Origin: Rhodocaloribacter sp964552015
GTDB taxonomy: Bacteria; Bacteroidota; Rhodothermia; Rhodothermales; ISCAR-4553
DNA length: 64,000 nucleotides
Direction of reading: 5' to 3'
NCBI GenBank assembly: GCA_964552015.1
Contig: CAZKFR010000013.1
Span: forward strand, 1-64,000
Shown here: in pieces, positions 43,521-51,344 of the stretch
How positions within the stretch are numbered: the stretch's first letter is position 1
Layout: the number at the start of each line of letters is the position of its first letter
Program-made: the position numbers and the translations under genes
Notes under the pieces: model-generated
The model's input: only the letters and a program-made list of their open reading frames with translations
Told to the model about the DNA's origin: nothing
Database searches by the model: none

Positions 43521-43712
43521 ATGGATCTCCAGCTTATCATCCGATGGATCGTCATCGCCATCGTCCTGATGGTGGCGGTGGTCCTCTTGAGCCTGATCCT
43601 GAAGATCGCGGGCTTCCTCCTGCATATTGCCCTGAAGATCCTCCTGGTCCTGTTCCTGATCGCCGTCGTCCTCCGCTTCTTCGAGCTGCTCCAGCAGAAA
43701 CGGCGGTACTGA
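43521..43712 (+). CDS. Small hydrophobic membrane protein
   Basis: A 63-residue protein, almost entirely hydrophobic between residues 5 and 53 (IIRWIVIAIVLMVAVVLLSL, then a second stretch to VVLRFF), ending in QQKRRY. It probably forms two membrane helices or one long hairpin with the basic tail in the cytosol. It starts 9 bp after the kelch gene and precedes tadA. The family is not recognised and the function is unknown. Confidence 0.65.
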   Translation: MDLQLIIRWIVIAIVLMVAVVLLSLILKIAGFLLHIALKILLVLFLIAVVLRFFELLQQKRRY

Positions 43713-43753
43713 GCCGCCTGCCATCCCCGGTTTCCGGACGACGTTCGCACACC

Positions 43754-44233
43754 ATGAGTCTTTCCAGCCTGCTCGACACGGACCGACGATGGATGAAACA
43801 GGCCCTGCAGGAGGCGGAACGGGCCTTTGACCGGGGCGAGGTGCCCGTCGGTGCGGTGGTCGTGCGAGACCACCGGGTGGTTGGCCGGGGGCACAACCTG
43901 GTGGAGCACCTCCAGGACCCGACGGCCCACGCCGAGATCATCGCCATCACAGCCGCGTGCGAGACGCTGGGCACCAAGTTCCTGGAGGGTTGCACCCTGT
44001 ACGTGACCCTGGAACCCTGCCCGATGTGTGCCGGCGCCATCGTATGGGCCCGCCTGAGCCGCCTCGTTTTCGGCGCCTTCGACGAGAAAGCCGGCAGCGC
44101 CTCTACGCTCTACAACATTCCGCAGGACCCACGGCTCAACCACCATGTCGACATCGTTTCCGGGGTCGAGGCCGACCGCGCCGCCGAGCTCTTGCAGGCC
44201 TTCTTCCGCACACGGCGCAACGGGAAGCCCTGA
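43754..44233 (+). CDS. tadA: tRNA-specific adenosine deaminase
   Basis: A 159-residue zinc deaminase converting A34 to inosine in tRNA-Arg(ACG). The zinc and proton-shuttle motifs are HAE at 59-61 (DPTAHAEIIAI) and PCPMC at 88-92 (TLEPCPMCAGAIVWARL). FGAFDEKAGSASTLYNI and the C-terminal LLQAFFRTRR match TadA rather than free-base deaminases. It starts at ATG 43754. The tail is convergent with moaB, 9 bp apart. Confidence 0.93.
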   Translation: MSLSSLLDTDRRWMKQALQEAERAFDRGEVPVGAVVVRDHRVVGRGHNLVEHLQDPTAHAEIIAITAACETLGTKFLEGCTLYVTLEPCPMCAGAIVWARLSRLVFGAFDEKAGSASTLYNIPQDPRLNHHVDIVSGVEADRAAELLQAFFRTRRNGKP

Positions 44234-44242
44234 CCCGCGCCG

Positions 44243-44746
44243 CTACCGACGGAGTAGCTCCCAGACGAGGTGCCGCAATTCGGGCAGAATGAGGCGTTCG
44301 AGGGCCAGCCGGACGGCATTCGTGGAGCCGGGGGTTGCAAAGATGAGGGTGTCCCGGTAGACGCCGGCCGTGGCGCGCGAGAGCATGGCCCCCGGACCGA
44401 TCTCCTCGTACGAAAGCATACGGAACAGTTCACCGAACCCCGGCAGCGTTTTTTCCATCCGGGCCGAGAGGGCCTCGTAGGTCGTATCCCGCCGGCTGAT
44501 GCCGGTGCCCCCGTTGAACAGGATGACCTCGACCTCCCCCGCCAGCGCGTCGAGGTGCTCCGCGATGAGGTCCGGCTCGTCAGGGACCAGGACGTAGTGT
44601 ACGACGTCGTGGCCTTCTTCGGCCAGGCGGCGCCGCATGAGCGCCCCGCTCGTGTCCGTTTCCTCCGTCCGCGTGTCGCTGACGGTAACGACGGCACACC
44701 GCACGGGAACGTCGCGGGCCGCCGCTTTATGCTTCGTGTAGCTCAT
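44243..44746 (-). CDS. moaB: Molybdenum cofactor biosynthesis protein MoaB/MogA
   Basis: A 167-residue MPT adenylyltransferase-fold protein. Motifs are VTVSDTRTEETDTSGALM, VILFNGGTGISRRDTTYEAL and FRMLSYEEIGPGAMLSRATAG, with TPGSTNAVRLALERLILPEL at the end. MogA adenylates molybdopterin before molybdate insertion, while MoaB of E. coli has an unclear role. This one cannot be assigned firmly to either. The nearby MsrP at 45.9 kb is a molybdoenzyme that needs this cofactor. The start overlaps the yidD stop region by 20 bp. Confidence 0.9.
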   Translation of the reverse strand: MSYTKHKAAARDVPVRCAVVTVSDTRTEETDTSGALMRRRLAEEGHDVVHYVLVPDEPDLIAEHLDALAGEVEVILFNGGTGISRRDTTYEALSARMEKTLPGFGELFRMLSYEEIGPGAMLSRATAGVYRDTLIFATPGSTNAVRLALERLILPELRHLVWELLRR

Positions 44747-45020
44747 GGTCGGCAGGCAGCACGTCGTGGGGGCGCGGCTCCCCGAACCAGCGGGGCGGGT
44801 CGTACCCGTGCCCCCCCCAGGGATGACACCGCGCCAGGCGATGCACCGTCAGGATAAGCCCCTTCACCGCCCCGTACTTCGCCAGCGCCTCGAGGGCATA
44901 CGCCGAGCAGCTGGGCGTGTACCGGCAACTCGACGGGAGATGCGGCGACAGGATGAGCTGGTAGAGCCGCACCAACCCTATGAGAAGCAGGCGTGGTAAC
45001 CGGAGCAGGGATCGGAGCAT
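44727..45020 (-). CDS. yidD: Membrane protein insertion efficiency factor YidD
   Basis: A 97-residue small protein with an amphipathic N-terminus. Diagnostic motifs are RLYQLILSPHLPSSCRYTPSCSAYALEAL and RLARCHPWGGHGYDPP, containing the conserved cysteines. YidD assists YidC-dependent insertion of inner-membrane proteins. In most genomes it lies with rpmH-rnpA-yidC. Here it is apart from them, overlapping moaB by 20 bp. Confidence 0.95.
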   Translation of the reverse strand: MLRSLLRLPRLLLIGLVRLYQLILSPHLPSSCRYTPSCSAYALEALAKYGAVKGLILTVHRLARCHPWGGHGYDPPRWFGEPRPHDVLPADHELHEA

Positions 45021-45082
45021 GACGGCATCGGGCCTTCGTGTCCGGCATGTATCCCGCAGCCCGCCCCCTGTTCCCGGTTCGC

Positions 45083-45766
45083 CTAGGGATGGTGCCGCAC
45101 CGTGGGCCGTGCCGGCCGCTGCACGCGCCCGCTGAACTTCGACCGCAACCGGCTCCGCAGCGCCTGGAGGTTGACCCGCTTGCGCTGGTGCTTCCGTTCG
45201 ATCTTCTCGGCGACAGAAGGCACGAGCGCATCCGCCGTCTCGTCGATCCCGTCGTAGAAACGGAAACGTTCCGGATCGACGCCCAGGCGGGCGAGGTCAA
45301 GCGGCCGGGCCGCACGGGCCCAGGGCGGCGGCGCTTCGGTCGGCATCGAGACGGGGCTGTAGAAATGGCGGACCGTGATCGGGAAGGGCCGCTGCTCCGC
45401 CGGAGCCTGGTACACCTCCAGCGCGATCTCGAGCGCCCGCTGCCAGGCCGGATGGTCGGTGAAGGGATCCAGACTGAGCAGATAGGCCCGGCGGGGCGTC
45501 GGCTCGTTGAACGCACTGAACTGGCGCGGCTCCAGCACCACGTCGCGGTACGTCGTCCCCCGGAAGCCCGTTTCCACCCGGTTGCGGACGACCCAGGCCA
45601 CCAGGCGCTGTTCGTCGGGCCGGTCGCTCTCGGAATAGATGCACCGGGCCAGCCAGACGACCTCGTCCATCTCACGGGGCGAGAGACGACGCAGCCGCTC
45701 GTATACGTCATCGGGCGGCGCCCCCCAGGCCCACAGCCCGACCAGTATCAGCAACCAGCTCGCCAT
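45083..45766 (-). CDS. Exported SleB-like cell wall hydrolase
   Basis: A 227-residue protein with an N-terminal signal sequence (MASWLLILVGLWAWGAPP). The domain matches cell wall hydrolase SleB: VWLARCIYSESDRPDEQRLVAWVVRNRVETGF, TTYRDVVLEPRQFSAFN and a later ITVRHFYSP. The glutamate in IYSES is the likely catalytic acid. It is expected to cut peptidoglycan glycan strands. The C-terminal 50 residues are highly basic (KIERKHQRKRVNLQALRSRL) and might bind teichoic-like or nucleic acid polyanions. It is divergent from msrP. Confidence 0.8.
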   Translation of the reverse strand: MASWLLILVGLWAWGAPPDDVYERLRRLSPREMDEVVWLARCIYSESDRPDEQRLVAWVVRNRVETGFRGTTYRDVVLEPRQFSAFNEPTPRRAYLLSLDPFTDHPAWQRALEIALEVYQAPAEQRPFPITVRHFYSPVSMPTEAPPPWARAARPLDLARLGVDPERFRFYDGIDETADALVPSVAEKIERKHQRKRVNLQALRSRLRSKFSGRVQRPARPTVRHHP

Positions 45767-45932
45767 CCTTTTCTTACCGTTGAGGAAACGTCTCCGGCCT
45801 CGCCCGTACAAAGGGCATACCATGGCCGAAACGCGCGTGGGTGGCCCGCCCGGAAGCCGGCGGCGGAAACCGGCTCCCTCCGGACGGAAAAAACCACCGC
45901 CCCGCTCTGCTCACAGACCCCTTCCCTGCGAC

Positions 45933-46988
45933 ATGGCTCACATCCTCCTCCGCCCCGGCTGGCAGGCACGCGAACGTGACGTCACCGACTACGCGGCGTA
46001 CCGGAACCGCCGCGCGTTCCTGAAACAGCTCGGCCTCGGCGGCCTGGCCCTGGCCGCACCGCCGCACCTCCTCGGGTGCACCACGCAGTCCACCCCGCAC
46101 GTCGGCAACGGGCCGGAAGGTCCGCTCGACACGATCCCCCCCGAAGCGCCCCGGGACGGCCTCCCTGCCCTGCGCAATCCCCGCTTCGACGTGCCCGAAC
46201 GCGCCGTCACCGAACGGCTGGCCGCCTCCTCGTACAACAACTTTTACGAGTTCAAGAACAACAGCCTCGACCTGAAGAACGTCTGGCCGGAGACGGGAGC
46301 CTATCAGCCCTTCCCGATGACGCTGGCGGTGGACGGGCTCGTCGAGAAACCTCTGACGCTCGACGTGGCCGACCTGATGCGGCAGATGCCGCTGGAGGAA
46401 CGCCTCTACCGGTTCCGTTGTGTGGAGGCCTGGTCGATGACGATCCCGTGGACGGGCTTTCCGTTACGGCGGCTGATCGAGCGGTGTCGTCCCCTCTCGC
46501 GCGCTACCCACGTCCGCTTCGTGTGCCTGGACCGGCCGGAGCAGATGCCGGGCCTGGCGGCCTCCCGGTCCTTCTACCCCTGGCCGTACTACGAGGGCCT
46601 GCGCCTGGACGAAGCCATGAACGAACTGGCCTTCGTCGCCACCGGCATGTACGGCGAGCCGTTGCCCAAGCAGAACGGTTCGCCCCTGCGTCTGGTACTC
46701 CCGTGGAAGTACGGCTACAAGGGTCCCAAGGCGTTCGTCCGCCTGGAGTTCGTGGACCGGCAGCCGCGTACCTTCTGGCACGACCTGCAGCCGCAGGAAT
46801 ACGGCTTTCTCTCGAACGTCAACCCGAACCTGCCGCACCCGCGCTGGAGCCAGGCCACCGAGCGGTTCATGGCCAGCCTGGACGATGTTCGTCGCATCCC
46901 GACGCAACTGTTCAACGGGTATGCCGAGTGGGTGGGGCACCTGTATCCCGACGAGCCGAAGCACCCGGTCCCTCCCGGCGCCCGTTGA
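45933..46988 (+). CDS. msrP: Protein-methionine-sulfoxide reductase catalytic subunit MsrP (YedY)
   Basis: A 351-residue molybdoenzyme that repairs oxidised methionines in envelope proteins. A twin-arginine signal (RNRRAFLKQLGLGGLALAAP) indicates Tat export with folded cofactor. The Mo-ligating Cys163 lies in RFRCVEAWSMTIPWTGFPL. SYNNFYEF and NGSPLRLVLPWKYGYKGPKAFVRLEF match the family, and WSQATERFM ends it. No gene for the membrane haem partner MsrQ follows. The next gene is a convergent unknown membrane protein. Confidence 0.94.
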   Translation: MAHILLRPGWQARERDVTDYAAYRNRRAFLKQLGLGGLALAAPPHLLGCTTQSTPHVGNGPEGPLDTIPPEAPRDGLPALRNPRFDVPERAVTERLAASSYNNFYEFKNNSLDLKNVWPETGAYQPFPMTLAVDGLVEKPLTLDVADLMRQMPLEERLYRFRCVEAWSMTIPWTGFPLRRLIERCRPLSRATHVRFVCLDRPEQMPGLAASRSFYPWPYYEGLRLDEAMNELAFVATGMYGEPLPKQNGSPLRLVLPWKYGYKGPKAFVRLEFVDRQPRTFWHDLQPQEYGFLSNVNPNLPHPRWSQATERFMASLDDVRRIPTQLFNGYAEWVGHLYPDEPKHPVPPGAR

Positions 46989-46991
46989 CGC

Positions 46992-47513
46992 CTAGGCCTG
47001 GCGGCCCTCGGCCTCCGGCACCGCAGCACGCGCCGGATCACCACGGCGGCGAAGGTACCGGTTCCACCAGAACACCCCGGCGGCAAAGAGCAGGAACGCA
47101 CCGAAACTCATGGCCGCGTTCATCCCCGCTATGCGGGCCTGCGTCGCGGCGATCTCGGCGATGACCACCTCCTGAGCCGCGCCCGGCAACACCCGCACCT
47201 CCAGCGAGTCGCGCTCGACCATGAACGAGAGCGAGTACGGCAGCGAGAGGTGCTCCTTCTCCAGCACGGTGCCGTCCGGCAGGCGCACGCGCAGGCTGAC
47301 CTCGGCAAAGGTCACGTCTTTGCGGTCGACGCGGTTGTAATGCGTAACCTGCGCCGAAGCGGCTTGCCCCCGGTCCAGGGTCGTCCGGAGGTCATGGGCC
47401 ACACGGGCCTGATAGATAGCCAGGGCGAGCAGCATAGCCGGCGCTAGCCAGAGCAGCCGCGCCACGAGCAGCGATGTACGGGATACCACGTTCTTCCTCT
47501 GGATGGACGCCAT
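46992..47513 (-). CDS. DUF3592-like two-helix membrane protein
   Basis: A 173-residue membrane protein. One helix is near the N-terminus (LLWLAPAMLLALAIY), then a beta-rich extracytoplasmic part (AQVTHYNRVDRKDVTFAEVSLRVRLPDG, SLEVRVLPGAAQEV), and a second helix near the C-terminus (MNAAMSFGAFLLFAAGVFWW). The layout resembles DUF3592 proteins of unknown function. It converges with msrP with only 3 bp between stops. The start at 47513 is chosen over 47579 because the first helix then follows a short basic leader. Confidence 0.6.
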   Translation of the reverse strand: MASIQRKNVVSRTSLLVARLLWLAPAMLLALAIYQARVAHDLRTTLDRGQAASAQVTHYNRVDRKDVTFAEVSLRVRLPDGTVLEKEHLSLPYSLSFMVERDSLEVRVLPGAAQEVVIAEIAATQARIAGMNAAMSFGAFLLFAAGVFWWNRYLRRRGDPARAAVPEAEGRQA

Positions 47514-47586
47514 GACAGGCCGCCACCCGGCGACCCAGCGTTCCCTTGCTACGCTCCGACGCCCGAGCGTTCCCTCCACCCGGCGA

Positions 47587-48087
47587 TTATTTCAAGAAGA
47601 GATACGGCTTCCAGGTCTCATCCACCGAGCCAACGTAGTCGCGGATGAACATGACGTGGCTGGGGCGGAACGGCCGACGCCGTAACGGCATGCCCGCTTC
47701 CTCCGGCGTGCGGTTGCCTTTCCGGTTGTTGCAGGGGACGCAGGCCGCCACCAGGTTCTCCCAGGTGTCCGGCCCCCCGCGCGACTTGGGGACGATGTGG
47801 TCGATGGTGAGCTGCTCCCGGCTCCCGCAGTACTGACACCGGAAATGGTCGCGGCGCAGCACGTTTTTGCGCGTCAGGAGGATCCGCTTGTAGGGAACCG
47901 AGACATACCCCTTCAGGCGAACGATGCTAGGCCAGGGCAACTGCAGGCTCGGGGAACGGAGATACCGCTCCGGCATCGCCTCGACCAGCTCGGCCTTCTG
48001 CAGGAGCACCAGCACGGCCGCTCGCTGCACACTGCACACCGTCAGCGCCCGGTAATCCTGGTTGAGCACGAGCACGTGACCGTTCAT
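47587..48087 (-). CDS. HNH endonuclease
   Basis: A 167-residue protein with N-terminal NGHVLVLNQDYRALTVCSVQRAAVLV and a C-terminal HNH domain. Zinc cysteines are CQYCG and CVPCNNRKG. The nuclease motif is LTIDHIVPKSRGGPDTWENLVAAC. This compact HNH family is widespread as a single chromosomal gene in Bacteroidota and cyanobacteria, not obviously linked to mobile elements or restriction. Its substrate is not known. The ATG at 48087 has AGGAGGGGG six bases upstream, an unusually strong ribosome-binding site for this window. Confidence 0.88.
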   Translation of the reverse strand: MNGHVLVLNQDYRALTVCSVQRAAVLVLLQKAELVEAMPERYLRSPSLQLPWPSIVRLKGYVSVPYKRILLTRKNVLRRDHFRCQYCGSREQLTIDHIVPKSRGGPDTWENLVAACVPCNNRKGNRTPEEAGMPLRRRPFRPSHVMFIRDYVGSVDETWKPYLFLK

Positions 48088-48315
48088 GACGCCCCCTCCT
48101 CCCCGGCACCCGATCTGCCCGGGCGTACGATGCGGCCGGCTCCCGACCCTATGTCCTGCCTTCCGTACCTGAAGACGTTCCCTCCGTTGTTTCAATGTGA
48201 CGCCCGCCCGACGACAGGCTATCCGCCCGGGCATGTCTCATCCTATCGCGCCGACCGGGCTGCAGGTTCCCTCTTGATTTCACGACGGTTCCCACGAATC
48301 CATCGCTGCCGCGCG

Positions 48316-48344
48316 AATATAGAAAACGGAGCATTTTCAAAAAA
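48316..48344 (-). promoter_or_regulatory. Possible promoter of the HNH gene
   Basis: On the minus strand TATATT (48321-48316) lies 17 bp downstream of a T6 tract that doubles as the MOSC terminator tail. The long 5' leader (about 220 nt to ATG 48087) is otherwise featureless to me. Confidence 0.35.
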
Positions 48345-48358
48345 GACCGTTTACGATC
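48339..48358 (-). terminator. Compact terminator overlapping the MOSC stop codon
   Basis: On the minus strand GATCG-TAAA-CGGTC forms a 5-bp stem with a tetraloop that contains the TAA stop, followed by six T residues. It would end transcription of the M28-MOSC pair. Confidence 0.6.
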
Positions 48359-49172
48359 TCATAACGCCGACCTCGTCGAGGACCTCGACCGGGTCGCCCA
48401 CATACAGCACACCTGGGGCCTCCGGGATCAGGTTCTGTCCGAAAAACACCTTGCTGCCACGGCGCCGGAAGGTGGCCAGGGTACGGAGCGGCTCGTGCCC
48501 CACGGTGCCCGTCGCCGGGTCGACGGTGGTGACGACACACCGGGCGCACGGCTTGACGACCCGAAACGTCATGGCCCCCACCCGGATACGCCGCCATCGG
48601 TCCTCTTCGAACGGCGCCAAGCCCTCGAGGACCAGGTTGGGGCGGAAGCGCACCATGGGGACGGGTGCCTCCAGACGGCGATTGAGCTCGTCGAGCGAGG
48701 CCCCGGTGGTCAGGAGCAGGGGGAACCCGTCGGCCAGGCTGACACGGTCTCCGGCCCTGCCGTACGTCGGGTCGACAGGCCGGACGACCTCATCGGGCTG
48801 GTGAACGAGCCGCACGGAGCGGCCGAGGAAGGAGGAAAAAGCCCGGTGGACGGCCTCGTCGGCCAGGGCGGCCAGGAACCGGTCGTCCCACACCCGGACC
48901 GGGATGCGCGGCGCGTCAGCCGGTGGCACCGGCACCCACAGGGGCGTCTCCCCCGGCATCGTCACCCGAAGGCCCTGGCCCTCCGGCCGGGCCGCCACGA
49001 GCGCCAGGCGGGGTGCCTCCCGCTGCGTGACGGCGCGCCCATCCGGGTCCACCAGCATCCAGCGACGGTCGTCCCGGGGACCGAGCCGGGTCACCTCGAC
49101 CCGGTCCAGCGCCACCGCCCGGGTCGACTTGACGGGATAGATGAACAGCGCGCTTACCTGGGGCCTGGCCAT
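48351..49172 (-). CDS. MOSC domain protein (YcbX-like)
   Basis: A 273-residue protein with an N-terminal MOSC_N beta-barrel (VSALFIYPVKSTRAVALDRVEVTRLGPRDDRRWMLVD) and a C-terminal MOSC domain (RFRPNLVLEGLAPFEEDRWRRIRVG). The conserved cysteine pair sits in VVKPCARCVVTTVDPATG, where sulfur or molybdenum cofactor is bound. Family members reduce N-hydroxylated bases in concert with a ferredoxin domain (YcbX) or act as mARC-like enzymes. No ferredoxin domain is fused here. It follows the M28 peptidase gene by 3 bp, so they share a transcript. Confidence 0.88.
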   Translation of the reverse strand: MARPQVSALFIYPVKSTRAVALDRVEVTRLGPRDDRRWMLVDPDGRAVTQREAPRLALVAARPEGQGLRVTMPGETPLWVPVPPADAPRIPVRVWDDRFLAALADEAVHRAFSSFLGRSVRLVHQPDEVVRPVDPTYGRAGDRVSLADGFPLLLTTGASLDELNRRLEAPVPMVRFRPNLVLEGLAPFEEDRWRRIRVGAMTFRVVKPCARCVVTTVDPATGTVGHEPLRTLATFRRRGSKVFFGQNLIPEAPGVLYVGDPVEVLDEVGVMRS

Positions 49173-49175
49173 GCG

Positions 49176-50132
49176 TCAGTCCTTACGCTGCGCCCCGGCC
49201 CGGATGGCCTCGAGGTGAGCATCCAGCGTGATCAGCGCATCGAGGATCGTCGTGGCGGAGCGGACGAAGAAGTCCTGCGGGATGGCCTCGAAGTCATCCG
49301 TGGGCCGATGGTAATCGGGATGGTCCTCGACGCCGAAATAGAGGTACGGGATACCGTGCTGGTGAAAGACGCCATGATCGGAAGCCATGGTCCAGTCGTC
49401 GTGTCCATCTTCGGGCCGATCGTGGCCGAAGCGCAGGTGCACGCTGCTCCGGGCCCGTACCGGTTCCAGGAGCGGCGTGAGGAAGGGGTAGTGATAGGTC
49501 CCGCTGGCGAACAGCTCGTTCCGATCGCTCCGGCTGACCATATCGAGATTCACGTTGAGGGCGATCCGGCCGGGATCGATCGGCGGATCGTCGAAAAAAG
49601 CCCGGGCGCCGCGCAGGCCACGTTCCTCGGCATCGAGGGCGACGAACACGATGGGGTGCCGGGGCGGATGAGCCTTGAAATAGGCCGCCGCGGCCAGCAG
49701 GACGGCCACACCGGAGGCGTTGTCGTCGGCCCCGTTGTACACAACCCCATCCCGCAGGCCGAGGTGATCGTAGTGGGCCGTGACGACCATGTAGAGGTCG
49801 TTCCGCTGCGTCCCCGGCACGAAGCCCATCACGTTATACCCCTGGAGATCGCGGCCCTCCCGGTCCGTGAAACGGAAAGGGTGGACAAAATCACCGAAGG
49901 GCTGCAGGCCGATCTGCCGGAAAGCATCGCGGACGTAATCCCGTGCGGCACGTCCCCCGCCGGTTCCCGTAGCCCGCCCTTCAAGGCGGTCGTCGGCCAG
50001 GCGCTGTACGTGACGCAGCAAGGCCTCCCGATCCACGGTGGGCTGTGCTCCGGCCAGGCGAGCCCCGAGCACCATCATGAAGACCAGACCCAGAACCAGG
50101 CCCGGCCGGCGCATCGATCTTCCGGTCATCAT
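49176..50132 (-). CDS. Exported M28 family zinc aminopeptidase
   Basis: A 318-residue secreted peptidase. The signal peptide is RPGLVLGLVFMMVLGARLAGA. Metal ligands are visible in order: VTAHYDHLG (His, Asp-adjacent), YNGADDNASG (Asp), FVALDAEERGLRG (Glu-Glu), NVNLDMVSR (Asp) and PDYHRPTDDF (His). This is the binuclear zinc centre of the M28 family. It probably trims peptides in the periplasm or medium. It runs divergently from the DsbA-like gene with 169 bp between, which must hold both promoters. Confidence 0.92.
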   Translation of the reverse strand: MMTGRSMRRPGLVLGLVFMMVLGARLAGAQPTVDREALLRHVQRLADDRLEGRATGTGGGRAARDYVRDAFRQIGLQPFGDFVHPFRFTDREGRDLQGYNVMGFVPGTQRNDLYMVVTAHYDHLGLRDGVVYNGADDNASGVAVLLAAAAYFKAHPPRHPIVFVALDAEERGLRGARAFFDDPPIDPGRIALNVNLDMVSRSDRNELFASGTYHYPFLTPLLEPVRARSSVHLRFGHDRPEDGHDDWTMASDHGVFHQHGIPYLYFGVEDHPDYHRPTDDFEAIPQDFFVRSATTILDALITLDAHLEAIRAGAQRKD

Positions 50133-50301
50133 GGGTACATCCTCTCAGGTTACGGCCCTGCAAACTCGGTTCCTGCCAAAAGGTTTGCCGCCAGGAATTC
50201 GCTACGGGATGGAACCCTCCCCGGACCGCACGGGGTACACGGAACGCGTGGCACGTCCATCACGGCCTCGTTCCCCTTTCACAACCACGTCATCCCGATC
50301 C

Positions 50302-51225
50302 ATGCACCAGCTTCTTTCCTCCCTCTTCGCCGTCGTCCTGATGGCCGGATGCACGCTCGCCGCCTGCGCCCAGACACCGGACGTCCAGGCCGAACGCAAG
50401 GCCCGTATCCTGGCCAACCTGATCCACCAGCTGCCGCAACTGGATCGCCTCGACCCGCGCATGGGCGACCTGTCCCCGGCCCCGATGCCCGGCTTCGACC
50501 TCGGCAGCTTTTCCTTCATGACCCAGCAGGGGCGCCAGCAGCAAGCCTTCCTCGTCTCGACGGACGACCGCTACCTCTACCTGATCGCGGCCGGACCGTT
50601 CGACGTGAGCCGTTCGCAGGACGAGCTCGCACAGGCCGAGGAAGAAGCCCGGCAGCAGCGTCACGAGATGCTGATGATGGCGGCACGGAACTACCCGACG
50701 CGCGGCAATCCGGATGCCCCCATCACCATCGTCGAGTTCTCCGATTTTCAGTGCCCGTACTGCTCGCGGGCCTCGGGGACGGTGAAAGAGGTCCTCGCAA
50801 AGTACCCGGACGACGTGCGGCTGGTCTACGCGCATTTCCCGCTCAACTTCCACGCGTGGGCCCGCCCCTCGGCCATCGCGGCGGTGTGTGCCGCCGAACA
50901 GGACAACGACGCCTTCTGGAAGCTGCACGACTACTATTTCGCCAACCAGCAAGCGATCACGCCGGAGAACGTCATCGCGAAGAGCCGGGACGTGCTGGCC
51001 GGCACGAACGTGGACCTGGAAGCGTGGCAGGCCTGTGCCGCCGACACCACGTCCGAGGCCTACCAGGCGGCGGCTCGCCGGGTCGACGCCGAGATGCAAC
51101 TGGGCGTCCAGCTGGGCGTGACGGGCACGCCGGGCTTCTTCATCAACGGCCGGTTCCTGAACGGCTCGCAGCCGCTCGAAGCCTTCGAGCAGGCCATCCA
51201 GGCCGCCCGGAAGGACGGCCCCTGA
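50302..51225 (+). CDS. DsbA-like thioredoxin-fold lipoprotein
   Basis: A 307-residue envelope disulfide oxidoreductase. LFAVVLMAGC is a lipobox, with Cys17 as the lipidation site. An N-terminal region of about 100 residues (NLIHQLPQLDRLDPRMGDLSPAP) has no clear family. A DsbA/thioredoxin_4 domain follows: NPDAPITIVEFSDFQCPYCSRASGTVKEVL with the CPYC active site at 151-154, then VYAHFPLNFHAWARPSAIAAVCAAEQ, and the cis-Pro loop GVTGTPGFFINGRFLNG. It may introduce or isomerise disulfides, or act as a reductase. The redox partner is not in the window. Confidence 0.88.
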   Translation: MHQLLSSLFAVVLMAGCTLAACAQTPDVQAERKARILANLIHQLPQLDRLDPRMGDLSPAPMPGFDLGSFSFMTQQGRQQQAFLVSTDDRYLYLIAAGPFDVSRSQDELAQAEEEARQQRHEMLMMAARNYPTRGNPDAPITIVEFSDFQCPYCSRASGTVKEVLAKYPDDVRLVYAHFPLNFHAWARPSAIAAVCAAEQDNDAFWKLHDYYFANQQAITPENVIAKSRDVLAGTNVDLEAWQACAADTTSEAYQAAARRVDAEMQLGVQLGVTGTPGFFINGRFLNGSQPLEAFEQAIQAARKDGP

Positions 51226-51344
51226 AACATGACGGGTAGGCATCCGGCACGGTCCGCGTGCTCTCAGGGCGAAGCGCCCCGAAGCGGTGCGGGGCCCGCC
51301 CGGCACGGCCCGGAGCGCGTTCCGCCCCCTGCAAGATGTGCCCC

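Noticed and set aside
48495..51239. 914-codon plus-strand frame spanning MOSC, M28 and DsbA-like genes
   Set aside because: It overlaps three genes with clear families on either strand and runs out of frame with the DsbA-like gene. The product is Pro/Arg/Gly-rich noise.
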